A stretch of DNA of 64,000 nucleotides from an uncultured Veillonella sp. (GTDB lineage: Bacteria > Bacillota > Negativicutes > Veillonellales > Veillonellaceae), in the NCBI GenBank assembly GCA_900538355.1, contig UPXS01000002.1, positions 105,137-169,136 on the forward strand, given 5' to 3'. The translations under genes and the position numbers were made by a program. Shown piece after piece: positions 54,462 to 64,000 of the stretch (the first letter of the stretch is position 1; each line of letters begins with the position of its first letter). The notes under the pieces are model-generated. The model was not told the DNA's origin. It saw nothing but the letters and a program-made list of their open reading frames with translations, and made no database searches.

Positions 54462-56444
54462 ATGATTAAGAAAAAACGTTGGCGCATTTCTACAAGCGAC
54501 AAAGAACAAGAAAATATCTTAATCCGTGAACTTGGTGTAAATCCTATTGTGGCAAAATTAATGGTAAATCGCCACATAGATGTTGACGAAGGGCGAAAAT
54601 TTTTACAAGGCTCTTTGTCTGATTTGTTAGATCCATTCACATTAAAAGATATGGATGTAGCTGTTTCGCTAGTTCAGGAGACAATTGAAAAACATAAACC
54701 AATCGTTATTTATGGCGATTATGATGTAGACGGTATTACTGCCACATCTGTGCTCTACCGATTTTTAAAGAAACTAGGTGCCGATGTTACCTATTACATA
54801 CCAGAGCGTCAAAGCGAAGGATATGGACTCAATTTAGAGGCTTTAGAGCACCTCATAGAGCGGGGGACAGCTCTAGTTATTACCGTAGACTGCGGTATTA
54901 GCTCTTACGATATTGTAGAGGCTGTACATGACCGTATTGATATGATTATTACGGATCATCATACGGCACCAGATTTAATTCCACGAGCAAAGGCTGTTAT
55001 TAATCACAAGCAAAAGGATTGTCCTTATAAGGACAAAAACTTATCCGGCGTTGGGGTTGCCTTTAAATTATGCCAAGCCTTGTGGCTTACAAAGCATGGT
55101 GAATGGTATTTAGATGATTTAGATATCGTTGCGCTTGGTACTGTGGCAGATGTAGTGCCTTTGGTGGGTGAGAACCGCATCATTGTAAAAGCAGGCCTAG
55201 AGAAGATGAATAGCCAGCCTAATTTAGGCATAAAAAAGCTCATCGATGTAGCGGGTCTACATGAGCGAACTATAACATCTGGTCACATTGGTTTTACCTT
55301 AGCACCTCGCCTTAACGCAGCTGGTCGTGTAACACATGCAACGCGTGCCGTTGAATTACTCGTCACCGATGATGTGGATATAGCAGAGGCCATTGCAGAG
55401 GAATTAAACGAAACGAATCGTGAACGCCAAGAACTGGAGAGGAATATTCATGAACTTGCTCGCATCGATGTAGCTAATCAAGGTCATAAAGCAGATTATG
55501 TAACTGTTGTGGCTGGTGAAGACTGGCATCCTGGTGTTATCGGTATTGTGGCCTCCCGTTTAGTTGAGGAGTTTTATAAACCAACCTTAGTGATCAGTAT
55601 TCATGATGGCGTTGGTAAAGGCTCCTGTCGCAGTATTGATGGCTTTAATATCTACGATGCACTCAAGTCCTGTGAAGATGTGTTACTACAGTTTGGTGGA
55701 CATGCTGCAGCAGCTGGCTTTAGTATTGATGCAAGTCGGATAGATGAACTACGAGACCGCTTAACGGCATATTGTAAAGAGCATGTAACACCAGAAGAAT
55801 ACATTCCTGTCGTTGCTATTGATGCGGAACTACCTGTTGATGATATCGATGTGGATATCATCGACCGCGTATCAGCCCTTGAGCCTTATGGTATGGCCAA
55901 TAGTACGCCGGTCTTTGCCGTAATGGAAGCAACGGTACAAGATATTATGCTTATGGGGCAGTTAAAAAATCATTGTAAGGTGATTTTAGAAACCTCAAAT
56001 GGTACGTTAGATGCTATTGCTTGGAATCGTCCCGATTTGTTTAAAACCATATTTGTTGGAACTGTGGTAAAAGTAGCCTTTTCCTTACAAAAGAATGAAT
56101 GGCAAGGGATGGTTTCTCCACAGCTTATGATCCAAGCTATTGAACCGCTGAGCGAAGAGCCTATTACACTTTCAACAGAAGGGCTTAGACAAATGTATGT
56201 CATAGTAAAACAAGCTATGCGTGGTCGTAGTCAATCGGTTTACAATGTGGAACAAGAAATTTTGCGCCGCAAGCCGGCAGATCAAAATAATCGTAGTGCC
56301 CTTACATCCTTAGATGTTTTTAAGGAGTTGGGTATCATAGAAGAATATACAAGTGATGATGGTCAATTAATGCTAAGATGGAATGCCGTTGAAGGAAAAT
56401 TAGATCTTGTCACATCCGTAACATTTCTTACCTATAGTGTATAG
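54462..56444 (+). CDS. recJ: Single-stranded-DNA-specific exonuclease RecJ
   Basis: A 660-residue DHH-family 5'-3' exonuclease for recombination and mismatch repair. Motif I is YGDYDVDG near residue 87, motif III is IITDHH near residue 165, and the DHHA1 motif GGHAAAAGFS lies near residue 410. The final 100 residues extend beyond the classical core, as in several Firmicutes. The ATG at 54462 is preferred over 54459 by spacing from GAGG. relA follows after 11 bases, a common Firmicute pair. Confidence 0.95.
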   Translation: MIKKKRWRISTSDKEQENILIRELGVNPIVAKLMVNRHIDVDEGRKFLQGSLSDLLDPFTLKDMDVAVSLVQETIEKHKPIVIYGDYDVDGITATSVLYRFLKKLGADVTYYIPERQSEGYGLNLEALEHLIERGTALVITVDCGISSYDIVEAVHDRIDMIITDHHTAPDLIPRAKAVINHKQKDCPYKDKNLSGVGVAFKLCQALWLTKHGEWYLDDLDIVALGTVADVVPLVGENRIIVKAGLEKMNSQPNLGIKKLIDVAGLHERTITSGHIGFTLAPRLNAAGRVTHATRAVELLVTDDVDIAEAIAEELNETNRERQELERNIHELARIDVANQGHKADYVTVVAGEDWHPGVIGIVASRLVEEFYKPTLVISIHDGVGKGSCRSIDGFNIYDALKSCEDVLLQFGGHAAAAGFSIDASRIDELRDRLTAYCKEHVTPEEYIPVVAIDAELPVDDIDVDIIDRVSALEPYGMANSTPVFAVMEATVQDIMLMGQLKNHCKVILETSNGTLDAIAWNRPDLFKTIFVGTVVKVAFSLQKNEWQGMVSPQLMIQAIEPLSEEPITLSTEGLRQMYVIVKQAMRGRSQSVYNVEQEILRRKPADQNNRSALTSLDVFKELGIIEEYTSDDGQLMLRWNAVEGKLDLVTSVTFLTYSV

Positions 56445-56455
56445 GAGGTGACACC

Positions 56456-58696
56456 ATGACAACTGTAAATGAAGAAGGCAAAGCTTTGGTTGAGCAAGGT
56501 ACATTTAACAAAGAAAAAGCTTTAGCTGAATTTATGGAATATATCCATACCTATTTAACAGATGATGAGTGTAACCAAGTATTGAAGGCTTTTGAACTTG
56601 CTGATAAGGCTCATGAAGGTCAATTGAGAGCTTCTGGTGAGCCATATATCATGCATCCACTAGCAGTAGCTGAAATTTTGGCACACTTACAAATCGACCA
56701 TATTACGCTTATGGCTGCACTTATGCATGATGTGGTGGAAGATACATCGTATTCAAAGGAAGACTTGGAGAACATGTTTGGCTCTGAGGTGGCTTTCCTC
56801 GTTGATGGTGTAACGAAACTAAACCAGTTCCAATATGAAACAAAAGAAGATCGCCAAATGGAAAATTATCGGAAGATGATTTTGGCTATGGCGAAGGATG
56901 TGCGCGTCGTTGTTATTAAATTAGGTGACCGCTTACATAATATGCGTACCTTAAAGCATATGCGCAGTGACAAACAAAAGCGCATTGCCAAGGAAACATT
57001 AGAAATCTTTGCGCCTTTAGCACATCGCCTTGGTATCTTCAATGTGAAATGGGAACTAGAAGATTTATCATTCCGCTATTTAGAGCCGGAAAAATATTAT
57101 GATCTTGTAGATCAAATGAAACAAAAACGCCAAGCTCGTGAGGACATTGTAAATGATACGATGAGCCAACTTACAAAAGCGTTAGGGGAAGCTCATATTA
57201 AGGCAGATATCAAAGGTCGTCCAAAACACTTCTACAGTATTTACAAGAAGATGAAAAAGGATAACCGTGATTTATCTCAAATTTACGACTTGCTTGCTGT
57301 TCGCGTTATCGTTGATACGATTCCAGATTGCTACGCCGTACTTGGTATTGCGCATAGCTTGTGGAAACCATTGCCATATCGTTTCAAGGATTACATTTCC
57401 ATGCCGAAATCTAATATGTATCAATCCTTGCATACAACGGTTATCGGTACCATGGGGCAACCTGTAGAAATCCAAATTCGTACATGGGAAATGCACCGTG
57501 TATCTGAGTATGGTGTTGCTGCTCACTGGCGCTATAAAGAAGGCAATAAAAATGGCGATAAGGATTTCGACCAAAAGGTTGCCTGGTTACGCCAAGTCCT
57601 TGAATGGCAAGATACAAGTAATCCAACAGAGCTGGTTAATGCGTTAAAACTAGACGTTTTCTCTGGTGAGGTATTTGTATTCACACCAAAAGGCGATGTT
57701 GTTAAATTGCCTATCGGTTCGGTTCCACTTGATTTTGCGTACCGCGTTCATACCGATGTAGGTCATCGCTGTGTAGGGGCTAAGGTAAACGGAAAAATTG
57801 TACCGCTAGATTACACCCTACAAAATGGCGATATTGTAGATATTATTACATCTAAAACAGGTCGTCCAAGTCTTGATTGGCTTAATATCGTAGGCTCTTC
57901 TGAAAGTAAGAGCAAAATTCGCAACTGGTTCAAGCGTGAAAATAAGGCTGAAAACATCGAAAAAGGCCTAGAAGCGCTTGAAAAAGAAGCAAAACGATTG
58001 AACTATAGTTGGAAAGAATTGATCGCTGATAATCGCCTCCAACAAGTTACAAAACAGCTTAAAGCTGGCACTGAAGAAGAGATGTTTGCAGCTTGTGGCT
58101 ATGGTGGCATTCCTGTCAGCACCGTGCTCTTACGCTTAATTGAACTCTATAAAAAATCTAAAGAAGCAGAAGAGTCTAAGCGCAGCACTGAACAAATCAT
58201 TGAGAAGTTAAAAGCGCAAGGGCCAAAAACGACCAAGAATGGTACGGGCGTTCTCGTAAAAGGGGAAGCTGGTGTCATGGTACGTATGGCGAAGTGCTGT
58301 AGCCCAGTTCCTGGTGATGATATCATCGGTTACATCACACGTGGTCGTGGTGTATCAATCCATCGCTCCGATTGTACGAGCCTTGGCCATACGCCAGAAG
58401 ATTTAGAACGTATGATTGAAGTTTCTTGGGATGGTTCCTCTGGTGAATCCTTCCATGTAGGTATCGATATTCAAGCATACGATCGAAATGGACTGTTGAT
58501 GGAGGTTATGGCGGTACTTTCAGAATTGAAAATCACCATTACAAACATCAATGCTAAGGTTCAAGAAGATACTAAAACTGTAAGTATCAATGTAGTTGTT
58601 GATATCCGTGATATTTCACAACTTGATTTTGTTATGACTAAGTTGCGCCGTATTCGTGAAGTATATACAGTACAGCGTAGTAAAGGAGGGGCTTAA
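56456..58696 (+). CDS. relA: Bifunctional (p)ppGpp synthetase/hydrolase
   Basis: A 746-residue Rel protein. The HD hydrolase domain comes first (HPLAVAEILA, then MHDVVEDT near residue 90, RLHNMRTL near 160), next the synthetase domain (DLLAVRVIVDT near 280, HTTVIG), TGS (VFTPKGDVVKLP near 405), and a C-terminal ACT domain. An intact HDVVED motif means it can both make and degrade (p)ppGpp. TAGGAGGTGA precedes the ATG. Its stop shares one base with the next start. Confidence 0.97.
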   Translation: MTTVNEEGKALVEQGTFNKEKALAEFMEYIHTYLTDDECNQVLKAFELADKAHEGQLRASGEPYIMHPLAVAEILAHLQIDHITLMAALMHDVVEDTSYSKEDLENMFGSEVAFLVDGVTKLNQFQYETKEDRQMENYRKMILAMAKDVRVVVIKLGDRLHNMRTLKHMRSDKQKRIAKETLEIFAPLAHRLGIFNVKWELEDLSFRYLEPEKYYDLVDQMKQKRQAREDIVNDTMSQLTKALGEAHIKADIKGRPKHFYSIYKKMKKDNRDLSQIYDLLAVRVIVDTIPDCYAVLGIAHSLWKPLPYRFKDYISMPKSNMYQSLHTTVIGTMGQPVEIQIRTWEMHRVSEYGVAAHWRYKEGNKNGDKDFDQKVAWLRQVLEWQDTSNPTELVNALKLDVFSGEVFVFTPKGDVVKLPIGSVPLDFAYRVHTDVGHRCVGAKVNGKIVPLDYTLQNGDIVDIITSKTGRPSLDWLNIVGSSESKSKIRNWFKRENKAENIEKGLEALEKEAKRLNYSWKELIADNRLQQVTKQLKAGTEEEMFAACGYGGIPVSTVLLRLIELYKKSKEAEESKRSTEQIIEKLKAQGPKTTKNGTGVLVKGEAGVMVRMAKCCSPVPGDDIIGYITRGRGVSIHRSDCTSLGHTPEDLERMIEVSWDGSSGESFHVGIDIQAYDRNGLLMEVMAVLSELKITITNINAKVQEDTKTVSINVVVDIRDISQLDFVMTKLRRIREVYTVQRSKGGA

Positions 58697-59331
58697 TGAG
58701 TGAACAACAATTAGTGCTTATGCGCATGCCATTAGGTCCACTGGGGACTAATTGCTATGTCATAGGCGATAAAGCGGTAGGAGAAGCTTTCATCATTGAT
58801 CCTGCGACGCCGGAAGTATTAGAGTCTCTAAAGAAGCATGACTTGAAACCAAAGGCTGTTTTGCTAACCCATGGTCATGGTGACCATATTGGTGGTATTC
58901 AAGAGATTGTAGATACATATCATGTGCCTGTATATATTCAAAAGGGCGATATACCGTATCTGTCAGATCCTGAACTCAATCTCAGCGCTTATAGTAATCC
59001 AACACCGATTATGGTAAAGGCTGACATTATTGAGGTTAAACAAGGTGATCATATTACCTGTGGTGCTATTGATTTAGAAGTGCTTGAAACACCGGGGCAT
59101 ACGCCAGGTGGGGTATGTTATTACATGGAAGGTCTTGTATTTGTAGGGGATACTCTCTTTAGAGATTCCGTAGGTCGTACAGATTTTCCAAATGGCTCTT
59201 ATGAAACATTAATGGAATCCATTAAAACTCAGCTTTATCAATTGCCTGATAATACAATGGTATATCCTGGTCATGGACCAGAAACAAATATAGGTTATGA
59301 AAAACAATACAACCCATTCGTTGGGGCGTAG
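58696..59331 (+). CDS. MBL-fold hydrolase, glyoxalase II-like
   Basis: A 211-residue metallo-beta-lactamase-fold protein. Metal ligands lie in THGHGDHIGG near residue 58, ETPGHTPGG near residue 135, GDTLF and YPGHGPET near residue 193. The family includes glyoxalase II and persulfide dioxygenase relatives; the natural substrate is unknown. The ATG overlaps the relA stop by one base, an arrangement seen in many Firmicutes, suggesting coupled translation rather than a shared pathway. Confidence 0.88.
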   Translation: MSEQQLVLMRMPLGPLGTNCYVIGDKAVGEAFIIDPATPEVLESLKKHDLKPKAVLLTHGHGDHIGGIQEIVDTYHVPVYIQKGDIPYLSDPELNLSAYSNPTPIMVKADIIEVKQGDHITCGAIDLEVLETPGHTPGGVCYYMEGLVFVGDTLFRDSVGRTDFPNGSYETLMESIKTQLYQLPDNTMVYPGHGPETNIGYEKQYNPFVGA

Positions 59332-59372
59332 GTTTTATAAAAGTTTTGTAAGAAGTAAAGGGGATAGTTATC

Positions 59373-59864
59373 ATGAACACAACATTAGAGAAATTAAAAG
59401 AACGCATTAAAGATAAAAAATACAAATTGACTACACAACGTCAAACAATTTTACAAGCCTTCATCGATGCTGATGAAAACCATTTGAGCGCTGAAGATGT
59501 ATATGTACTTGTAAAAGAAGTAGCTCCTGATATCGGCTTAGCTACTATTTACAGAACACTTGATCTATTCACTGAACTTGATTTGTTAAAACGTCTTGAT
59601 TTCGGTGATGGTCGTAACCGTTACGAATTAAATGATGAAGAGTTCGCTCATTTCCATCATCATTTGATTTGCGTGAAATGTGGTAAAGTGTCTGAGTTCG
59701 AAGACGATATGCTTGAAACATTAGAGTCTATCATCGCTAAAAAATTGAACTTCCGCACTATTGACCATCAATTGAAAGTATATGGTTACTGCAGCGATTG
59801 CCAAAATCATATGACTGAAGCAGAACTTGAAAAATTAGAACGTATGGCTCATCACCATGCTTAA
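59373..59864 (+). CDS. Fur-family metalloregulator
   Basis: A 163-residue Fur/PerR/Zur-type repressor. A winged-helix DNA-binding domain (about residues 10-90, with TIYRTLDLF in the recognition region) is followed by the metal domain: HFHHHLICVKCGKVSEFED near residue 98 and CSDCQ near residue 145 give two zinc-binding cysteine pairs. Residues alone do not decide Fur from PerR or Zur. AAAGGGG precedes the ATG. Its end overlaps hemZ by eight bases, so heme or porphyrin synthesis is coupled to it. Confidence 0.92.
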   Translation: MNTTLEKLKERIKDKKYKLTTQRQTILQAFIDADENHLSAEDVYVLVKEVAPDIGLATIYRTLDLFTELDLLKRLDFGDGRNRYELNDEEFAHFHHHLICVKCGKVSEFEDDMLETLESIIAKKLNFRTIDHQLKVYGYCSDCQNHMTEAELEKLERMAHHHA

Positions 59865-61284
59865 TGGATATCTATATACGGGGCCATTACCACTTGGCTC
59901 CGTAGTAGCCCATAACTGTGGTGCTGCTGGTTTATTCTCTGATAAGGTTAATCCAGACGTTCTTCTAGAGGCGATAGAGGTAGACGGTTTATATCGTTTG
60001 ACTGTAACCATTGGGGAGACCGTAAAAACTTTTGACGGTGATATTTCATCTATGGGTCGTCGTCAAATTGGTCAAGCCTTATTGCGCTATTTGCGTGAAT
60101 ATCAAGGTTTGCCAGCCGATGCTCCATGGGGAACTATGGTCGGTGTGCGCCCTACAAAGCTACTACATAAATATATAGATACATATGGCTCTGTCCACGC
60201 AGCAACTCGTCACATTAGGGACGAGTTTTCTGTGTCTATGGAAAAGCTTGCAACCTTGGGGGCTATCGGTGAATATCAACGTCCATTTTTAGCTAATACA
60301 GACGATAAAAAGGTGAGTCTCTATTGTGGTATTCCTTTCTGTGATACTCGTTGTGTGTACTGCTCGTTTCCTTATGGTCTTTATCAGGATTACACTGATA
60401 AAAGTCAATTCTTAACAGCTTTAGGCCACGACATTTCGGATATGAAATCTATGGTTACTTCATATGGCTTATCGGTAGATACCCTCTATATGGGTGGCGG
60501 TACACCGACGGTATTAGGCGATGAAGACTTTCACCAAGTTTTAAAACAGTTGTCTATACTTGTGCCAGCGGGTCATGAGTTTACCGTAGAGGCAGGGCGT
60601 CCAGATTCTGTGAATCCCACAAAACTACGGTCTATGTTAGAACTAGGTGTAAATCGTATCAGCATTAATCCCCAAACGATGCAAGATGATATTTTACGTC
60701 GTATTGGGCGCGGGCATAGTGCACATGATATTGATGAACTGTTACAATATGTAAAAGCAAATACATCTCTAGCGGTAAATATGGATTTTATTGCAGGCTT
60801 ACCGCATCAAACGATGCAAAACATGATAGAGAATATGGATTACGTATGTCAAAATTTGCCGGAAAATGTTACAATTCATACGTTAGCATTAAAACGTGGT
60901 AGCCCATTGTATGATTTAAATATGCAAGATGATATTCCTGAAGAACATCTTGTAGCAGAAATGGTACAATATGGTAAAGAGTGTCTTGAAGCAGCTGGCT
61001 ATGTGCCATATTATCTATATCGCCAACAATATATGAGAGGGCAGTTAGAGAATATTGGCTATACCTTGCCCGGTAAAGCGTGCGAATATAATATTCAGAT
61101 CATGGAAGAGCGACAAAGTATTCTATCCATGGGACCTGGCAGTTCATCTAAGTGGATGCGCGCCCCTGAATATCGTCAATTGAAACAGCACATGCCAAAG
61201 GATGTTGATGTTTACCACGCAACGATAGATGCACTATTAGAGAAACGACATAGAATTTGTAAAAAATTTTGGGAGGTTGTGTAA
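59857..61284 (+). CDS. hemZ: Oxygen-independent coproporphyrinogen dehydrogenase-like radical SAM protein (HemZ)
   Basis: A 475-residue radical SAM protein. An N-terminal extension of about 150 residues precedes the cluster motif FCDTRCVYC (C-x3-C-x2-C) and MGGGTPTVL, the HemN-family SAM-binding glycine motif. The YNIQIMEERQSILSMGPGSSSKW region near the C terminus fits HemZ. It may oxidise coproporphyrinogen III, though HemZ-type proteins are not always shown to have this activity. The ATG at 59857 overlaps the regulator gene and has no clear ribosome binding site, implying coupling. Confidence 0.88.
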   Translation: MLNGYLYTGPLPLGSVVAHNCGAAGLFSDKVNPDVLLEAIEVDGLYRLTVTIGETVKTFDGDISSMGRRQIGQALLRYLREYQGLPADAPWGTMVGVRPTKLLHKYIDTYGSVHAATRHIRDEFSVSMEKLATLGAIGEYQRPFLANTDDKKVSLYCGIPFCDTRCVYCSFPYGLYQDYTDKSQFLTALGHDISDMKSMVTSYGLSVDTLYMGGGTPTVLGDEDFHQVLKQLSILVPAGHEFTVEAGRPDSVNPTKLRSMLELGVNRISINPQTMQDDILRRIGRGHSAHDIDELLQYVKANTSLAVNMDFIAGLPHQTMQNMIENMDYVCQNLPENVTIHTLALKRGSPLYDLNMQDDIPEEHLVAEMVQYGKECLEAAGYVPYYLYRQQYMRGQLENIGYTLPGKACEYNIQIMEERQSILSMGPGSSSKWMRAPEYRQLKQHMPKDVDVYHATIDALLEKRHRICKKFWEVV

Positions 61285-62555
61285 TGGCTATTAGAAAACC
61301 AAGAGGTACACAAGACTTTTTGCCAGAACAAATGATAAATTGGCACTATATTGAACAACGTATGCGTGAAATTTGTAAGGTGTACGGGTTCAATGAAATT
61401 CGCACACCTGCCTTTGAAGATACTAAATTATTCTTACGCGGTATTGGTGAAACTACAGATGTAGTACAAAAGGAAATGTATACATTTACTACAGGCGATG
61501 ACGGTGGCTCTAGCTTCACATTGCGCCCTGAAAATACCGCATCTGCTGTACGTGCATACTTAGAAAATAAAGTATATGGTAAAGAAGGCCTTACAAAATG
61601 GTATTACATGGGACCTATGTTCCGTCATGATAAACCACAAGCGGGGCGTTACCGTCAATTCCACCAATTTGGTGCAGAGGTACTAGGCTCTCAATCTCCA
61701 GTTGTAGATAGTGAAGTTATCTGCATGGTTGTACAATTGTTGAAAGACTTTGGCCTTAAAGATCTCAATGTAGAGGTGAACTCTGTAGGTTGCCCAACAT
61801 GCCGCCCTGTATATCGTGAAAAATTAATTGAATTTTTTGAACCTAAAAAAGAACAATTATGTAGCGATTGCCAAGAACGTTTATATAAAAATCCGTTGCG
61901 TATCTTGGATTGCAAAAATGAAACATGTAAATCATTGTCCGTAGGTGCTCCTGAAATTCACGAACATTTATGTGAAGAGTGTCATGATCACTTTGAAGAA
62001 TTGAAGACATATTTAACGGCTGCTAACGTGCAATATACATTAAATCCTCGACTTGTACGTGGTCTTGATTATTACACGAAGACAGCATTCGAAGTGCAAT
62101 ACACTCCATTAGGCGCACAAAGTGCCGTAGCAGGTGGTGGTCGTTACGATGGCCTTGTAGAGGAACTTGATGGTCCTCATACGCCAGCAATTGGCTTTGC
62201 CATGGGCATGGAACGTTTGTTATTAGCCCTTGAAAAACAAAACTTGTTGCCTGAACCAACTGGTGAACCATCTGCATTTGTGGTGGCTCTCGGTGATGCG
62301 GCTAAGGTAGAGGCTTTCAAAATTTGCCAAGCATTACATGATGCATATGTAACCGTTGAAATGGACGGACAGGGCAAGAGTATGAAGGCACAATTAAAAT
62401 ATGCTAACAAAATTAATGCAAAATATGTTATCATATTGGGTGATGATGAATTGGCTCGTGGGGAAGCCATAATCCGATTCATGGAAACTAGTGAACAAGA
62501 AACTGTACCACTTGATACAGTTTCTGAACGTATAACTTCTTTGGTGAAAGGATGA
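61284..62555 (+). CDS. hisS: Histidine--tRNA ligase
   Basis: A 423-residue class II synthetase. Motif 2 is YYMGPMFRHDKPQAGRYRQF near residue 108, the histidine-specific LVRGLDYYTKTAFEV lies near residue 258, and motif 3 AIGFAMGMERLLLAL near residue 305. The C-terminal anticodon-binding domain follows. The start shares one base with the hemZ stop and has GGGAGG eight bases upstream. No T-box lies before it. hisS-aspS is the usual Firmicute order. Confidence 0.97.
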   Translation: MAIRKPRGTQDFLPEQMINWHYIEQRMREICKVYGFNEIRTPAFEDTKLFLRGIGETTDVVQKEMYTFTTGDDGGSSFTLRPENTASAVRAYLENKVYGKEGLTKWYYMGPMFRHDKPQAGRYRQFHQFGAEVLGSQSPVVDSEVICMVVQLLKDFGLKDLNVEVNSVGCPTCRPVYREKLIEFFEPKKEQLCSDCQERLYKNPLRILDCKNETCKSLSVGAPEIHEHLCEECHDHFEELKTYLTAANVQYTLNPRLVRGLDYYTKTAFEVQYTPLGAQSAVAGGGRYDGLVEELDGPHTPAIGFAMGMERLLLALEKQNLLPEPTGEPSAFVVALGDAAKVEAFKICQALHDAYVTVEMDGQGKSMKAQLKYANKINAKYVIILGDDELARGEAIIRFMETSEQETVPLDTVSERITSLVKG

Positions 62556-62563
62556 CAATTAGA

Positions 62564-64000
62564 ATGGAAACAATGCAAGGCTTACACCGTACGCACGGTT
62601 GTGGCACCATCTCTGAACAAGAGGTAGGTAAAGAGGTCGTATTATGTGGTTGGGTAGAACGCCGTCGTGACCACGGTGGTTTGATTTTCTTGGATCTACG
62701 CGATCGTTCTGGCGTAGTACAAGTAGTAGCGTCTCCAGACCATAACGTAGAATCTTTCCACAAAGCAGAGGATGTTCGTAACGAATATGTACTTTGCGTA
62801 CGTGGTAAAATTACAAAACGTGATGAAGCAGCTATTAATCCAAACCTTCCTACAGGTGCATACGAAATGTACTGTGAAGAGTTGCGCGTATTGAACTCTG
62901 CTAAAACTCCTCCATTCTATATCCAAGATGATATCGATGTAGATGAAAATATTCGTTTGAAATATCGTTACCTTGACTTGCGTCGTCCAGAAATGCAACG
63001 CAACTTGATTTTGCGTCACAAAGTAACGAAAGCAATGCGCGACTTCTTCGATAGCCGCGATTTCTTGGAAATTGAAACTCCAATGCTTACTAAATCTACA
63101 CCAGAAGGCGCTCGTGACTATTTAGTACCTTCTCGTGTAAATGCTGGTACATTCTATGCATTGCCACAATCTCCACAAATTTTCAAACAAATCTTGATGG
63201 TTGCTGGTTATGAAAAATATTTCCAAATCGTTCGTTGCTTCCGCGATGAAGATTTGCGTGCAGACCGTCAACCTGAGTTCACTCAGCTCGACTTGGAAAT
63301 GTCCTTCGTAGATGAAGAAGACATTTACTCCATGCTTGAAGAAATGATTGCTCATGTATTCAAAACTACATTGGGCAAAGAAATTCCATTGCCTATGCCT
63401 CGTATTACATGGGATGAAGCAATGGATAAATACGGTTCTGATAAACCAGACCTTCGCTTCGACATGGCCTTTACTGATGTAACTGATCTTGTAAAAGATA
63501 CAGAATTTAAAGTATTCCGCTCTGTAATCGATAACGGTGGTGTAGTTAAAGGTATCGTTGTACCTGGCGATGCTGGTATTCCACGTCGTGAACTTGATGA
63601 CCTCGTTGAATATGTAAACCGTTACGGTGCAAAAGGTCTTGCATGGGCTTGCTTCAATGAAGATGGGTCCATCAAGTCTCAAATCATGAAGTTCTTAGGT
63701 GAAGATACAATCCGCAATATCGGTGAAAAAATGGGCGCTAAAGGTGGCGACCTTGTATTGATGATTGCTGATAAACCTGCCACTGTGGCACGTGCATTAG
63801 GTGAATTGCGCCTTGAAATGGCACGCCGAATGAACATGATTGACCAAGATAAATTGGCATTCACATGGGTAACTGATTTCCCTATGTTCGAATATAACGA
63901 AGATGAAAAACGTTATGTTGCAATGCACCATCCGTTCACAATGCCACGCCATGCGGATCTTGATAAATTGGAATCTGATCCTGGCAGCGTAAAAGCGATT
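62564..64000 (+). CDS. aspS: Aspartate--tRNA ligase, 5' part
   Basis: A class II synthetase cut by the window end; about 479 of an expected 590 residues are visible. The N-terminal OB fold (VLCGWVERRRDHGGLIFLDLRD) binds the anticodon, motif 2 is QIVRCFRDEDLRADRQPEFTQLD near residue 215, and the bacterial GAD insertion (about 280-420) contains KGGDLVLMIADK. Three in-frame ATGs (62552, 62564, 62573) are possible starts; 62564 is chosen with AAAGGA 11 bases upstream, with modest certainty. It follows hisS by eight bases. Confidence 0.95.
   Translation, partial: METMQGLHRTHGCGTISEQEVGKEVVLCGWVERRRDHGGLIFLDLRDRSGVVQVVASPDHNVESFHKAEDVRNEYVLCVRGKITKRDEAAINPNLPTGAYEMYCEELRVLNSAKTPPFYIQDDIDVDENIRLKYRYLDLRRPEMQRNLILRHKVTKAMRDFFDSRDFLEIETPMLTKSTPEGARDYLVPSRVNAGTFYALPQSPQIFKQILMVAGYEKYFQIVRCFRDEDLRADRQPEFTQLDLEMSFVDEEDIYSMLEEMIAHVFKTTLGKEIPLPMPRITWDEAMDKYGSDKPDLRFDMAFTDVTDLVKDTEFKVFRSVIDNGGVVKGIVVPGDAGIPRRELDDLVEYVNRYGAKGLAWACFNEDGSIKSQIMKFLGEDTIRNIGEKMGAKGGDLVLMIADKPATVARALGELRLEMARRMNMIDQDKLAFTWVTDFPMFEYNEDEKRYVAMHHPFTMPRHADLDKLESDPGSVKAI

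Noticed and set aside
63122..63682. 186-codon minus-strand frame across aspS
   Set aside because: AspS is certain on the + strand; the antisense frame has no recognisable protein features.

Overview
The window is AT-rich bacterial chromosome, tightly packed, and almost every gene lies on the + strand; tmcAL at 34388-35581 is the only minus-strand gene. It fits Veillonella or a close relative in the Negativicutes (diderm, anaerobic Firmicutes). The main reason is a complete methylmalonyl-CoA pathway ending in the sodium-pumping decarboxylase genes in the order mmdA-mmdD-mmdE-mmdC-mmdB, the arrangement known from Veillonella parvula. An O-antigen-ligase-like protein, a bacterial ferredoxin, HydG and the Prp/extended-L27 pair agree with a diderm anaerobe of Firmicute descent. 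The genus call is inference from gene content, not from a database search.

Layout. 1-2.6 kb: 3' end of a xanthine-dehydrogenase-type molybdenum enzyme and an NCS2 purine permease. 2.6-5.9 kb: a RuBisCO-like protein, WalJ, RlmH and a CBS-domain protein. 6-19.4 kb: protein-quality-control cluster tig-clpP-clpX-lon-engB, running on into a polyprenyl synthase, tatC, valS, folC and an O-antigen-ligase-like gene. 19.4-19.96 kb: a regulatory gap with a candidate small RNA and a strong promoter. 20-29 kb: propionate module (CoA transferase, split B12-dependent mutase, MeaB, epimerase, five-subunit Na+ pump). 29-32 kb: a small membrane protein, an SLC13-type carrier, a SemiSWEET carrier and a 54-residue ferredoxin. 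32-38.4 kb: lspA, rluD, pyrR, tmcAL, a lipoprotein, ackA and a membrane protein of unknown function. 38.4-46.6 kb: cell-shape cluster maf-radC-mreBCD-mrdA-minD-rodA. 46.6-52.5 kb: paired radical-SAM proteins, rng, mntP and rplU-prp-rpmA. 52.8-64 kb: hydG, recJ, relA, an MBL hydrolase, a Fur-family regulator, hemZ, hisS and aspS (cut by the window end).

How the genes work together. In the central module succinate is activated by CoA transfer, rearranged to methylmalonyl-CoA, epimerised and decarboxylated to propionyl-CoA, with the free energy stored as a Na+ gradient; propionyl-CoA can then donate CoA to the next succinate. The SLC13-type carrier beside it could use that gradient, and AckA would make ATP from the acetyl-phosphate of lactate or pyruvate breakdown. 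The rod-shape machinery is intact although Veillonella are cocci.

I found no phage, insertion sequence, CRISPR array, tRNA or rRNA gene. I did not find a clearly new multigene system. The signals most worth a second look are small: a seven-copy GCTGT repeat just downstream of an extended -10 at radC, a candidate small RNA before the propionate operon, hairpins in the junctions of the mmd operon (one covering a ribosome binding site), an anti-Shine-Dalgarno hairpin loop before hydG, stop-codon-bearing tandem repeats at the end of lspA, and a RuBisCO-like protein with replaced catalytic residues.
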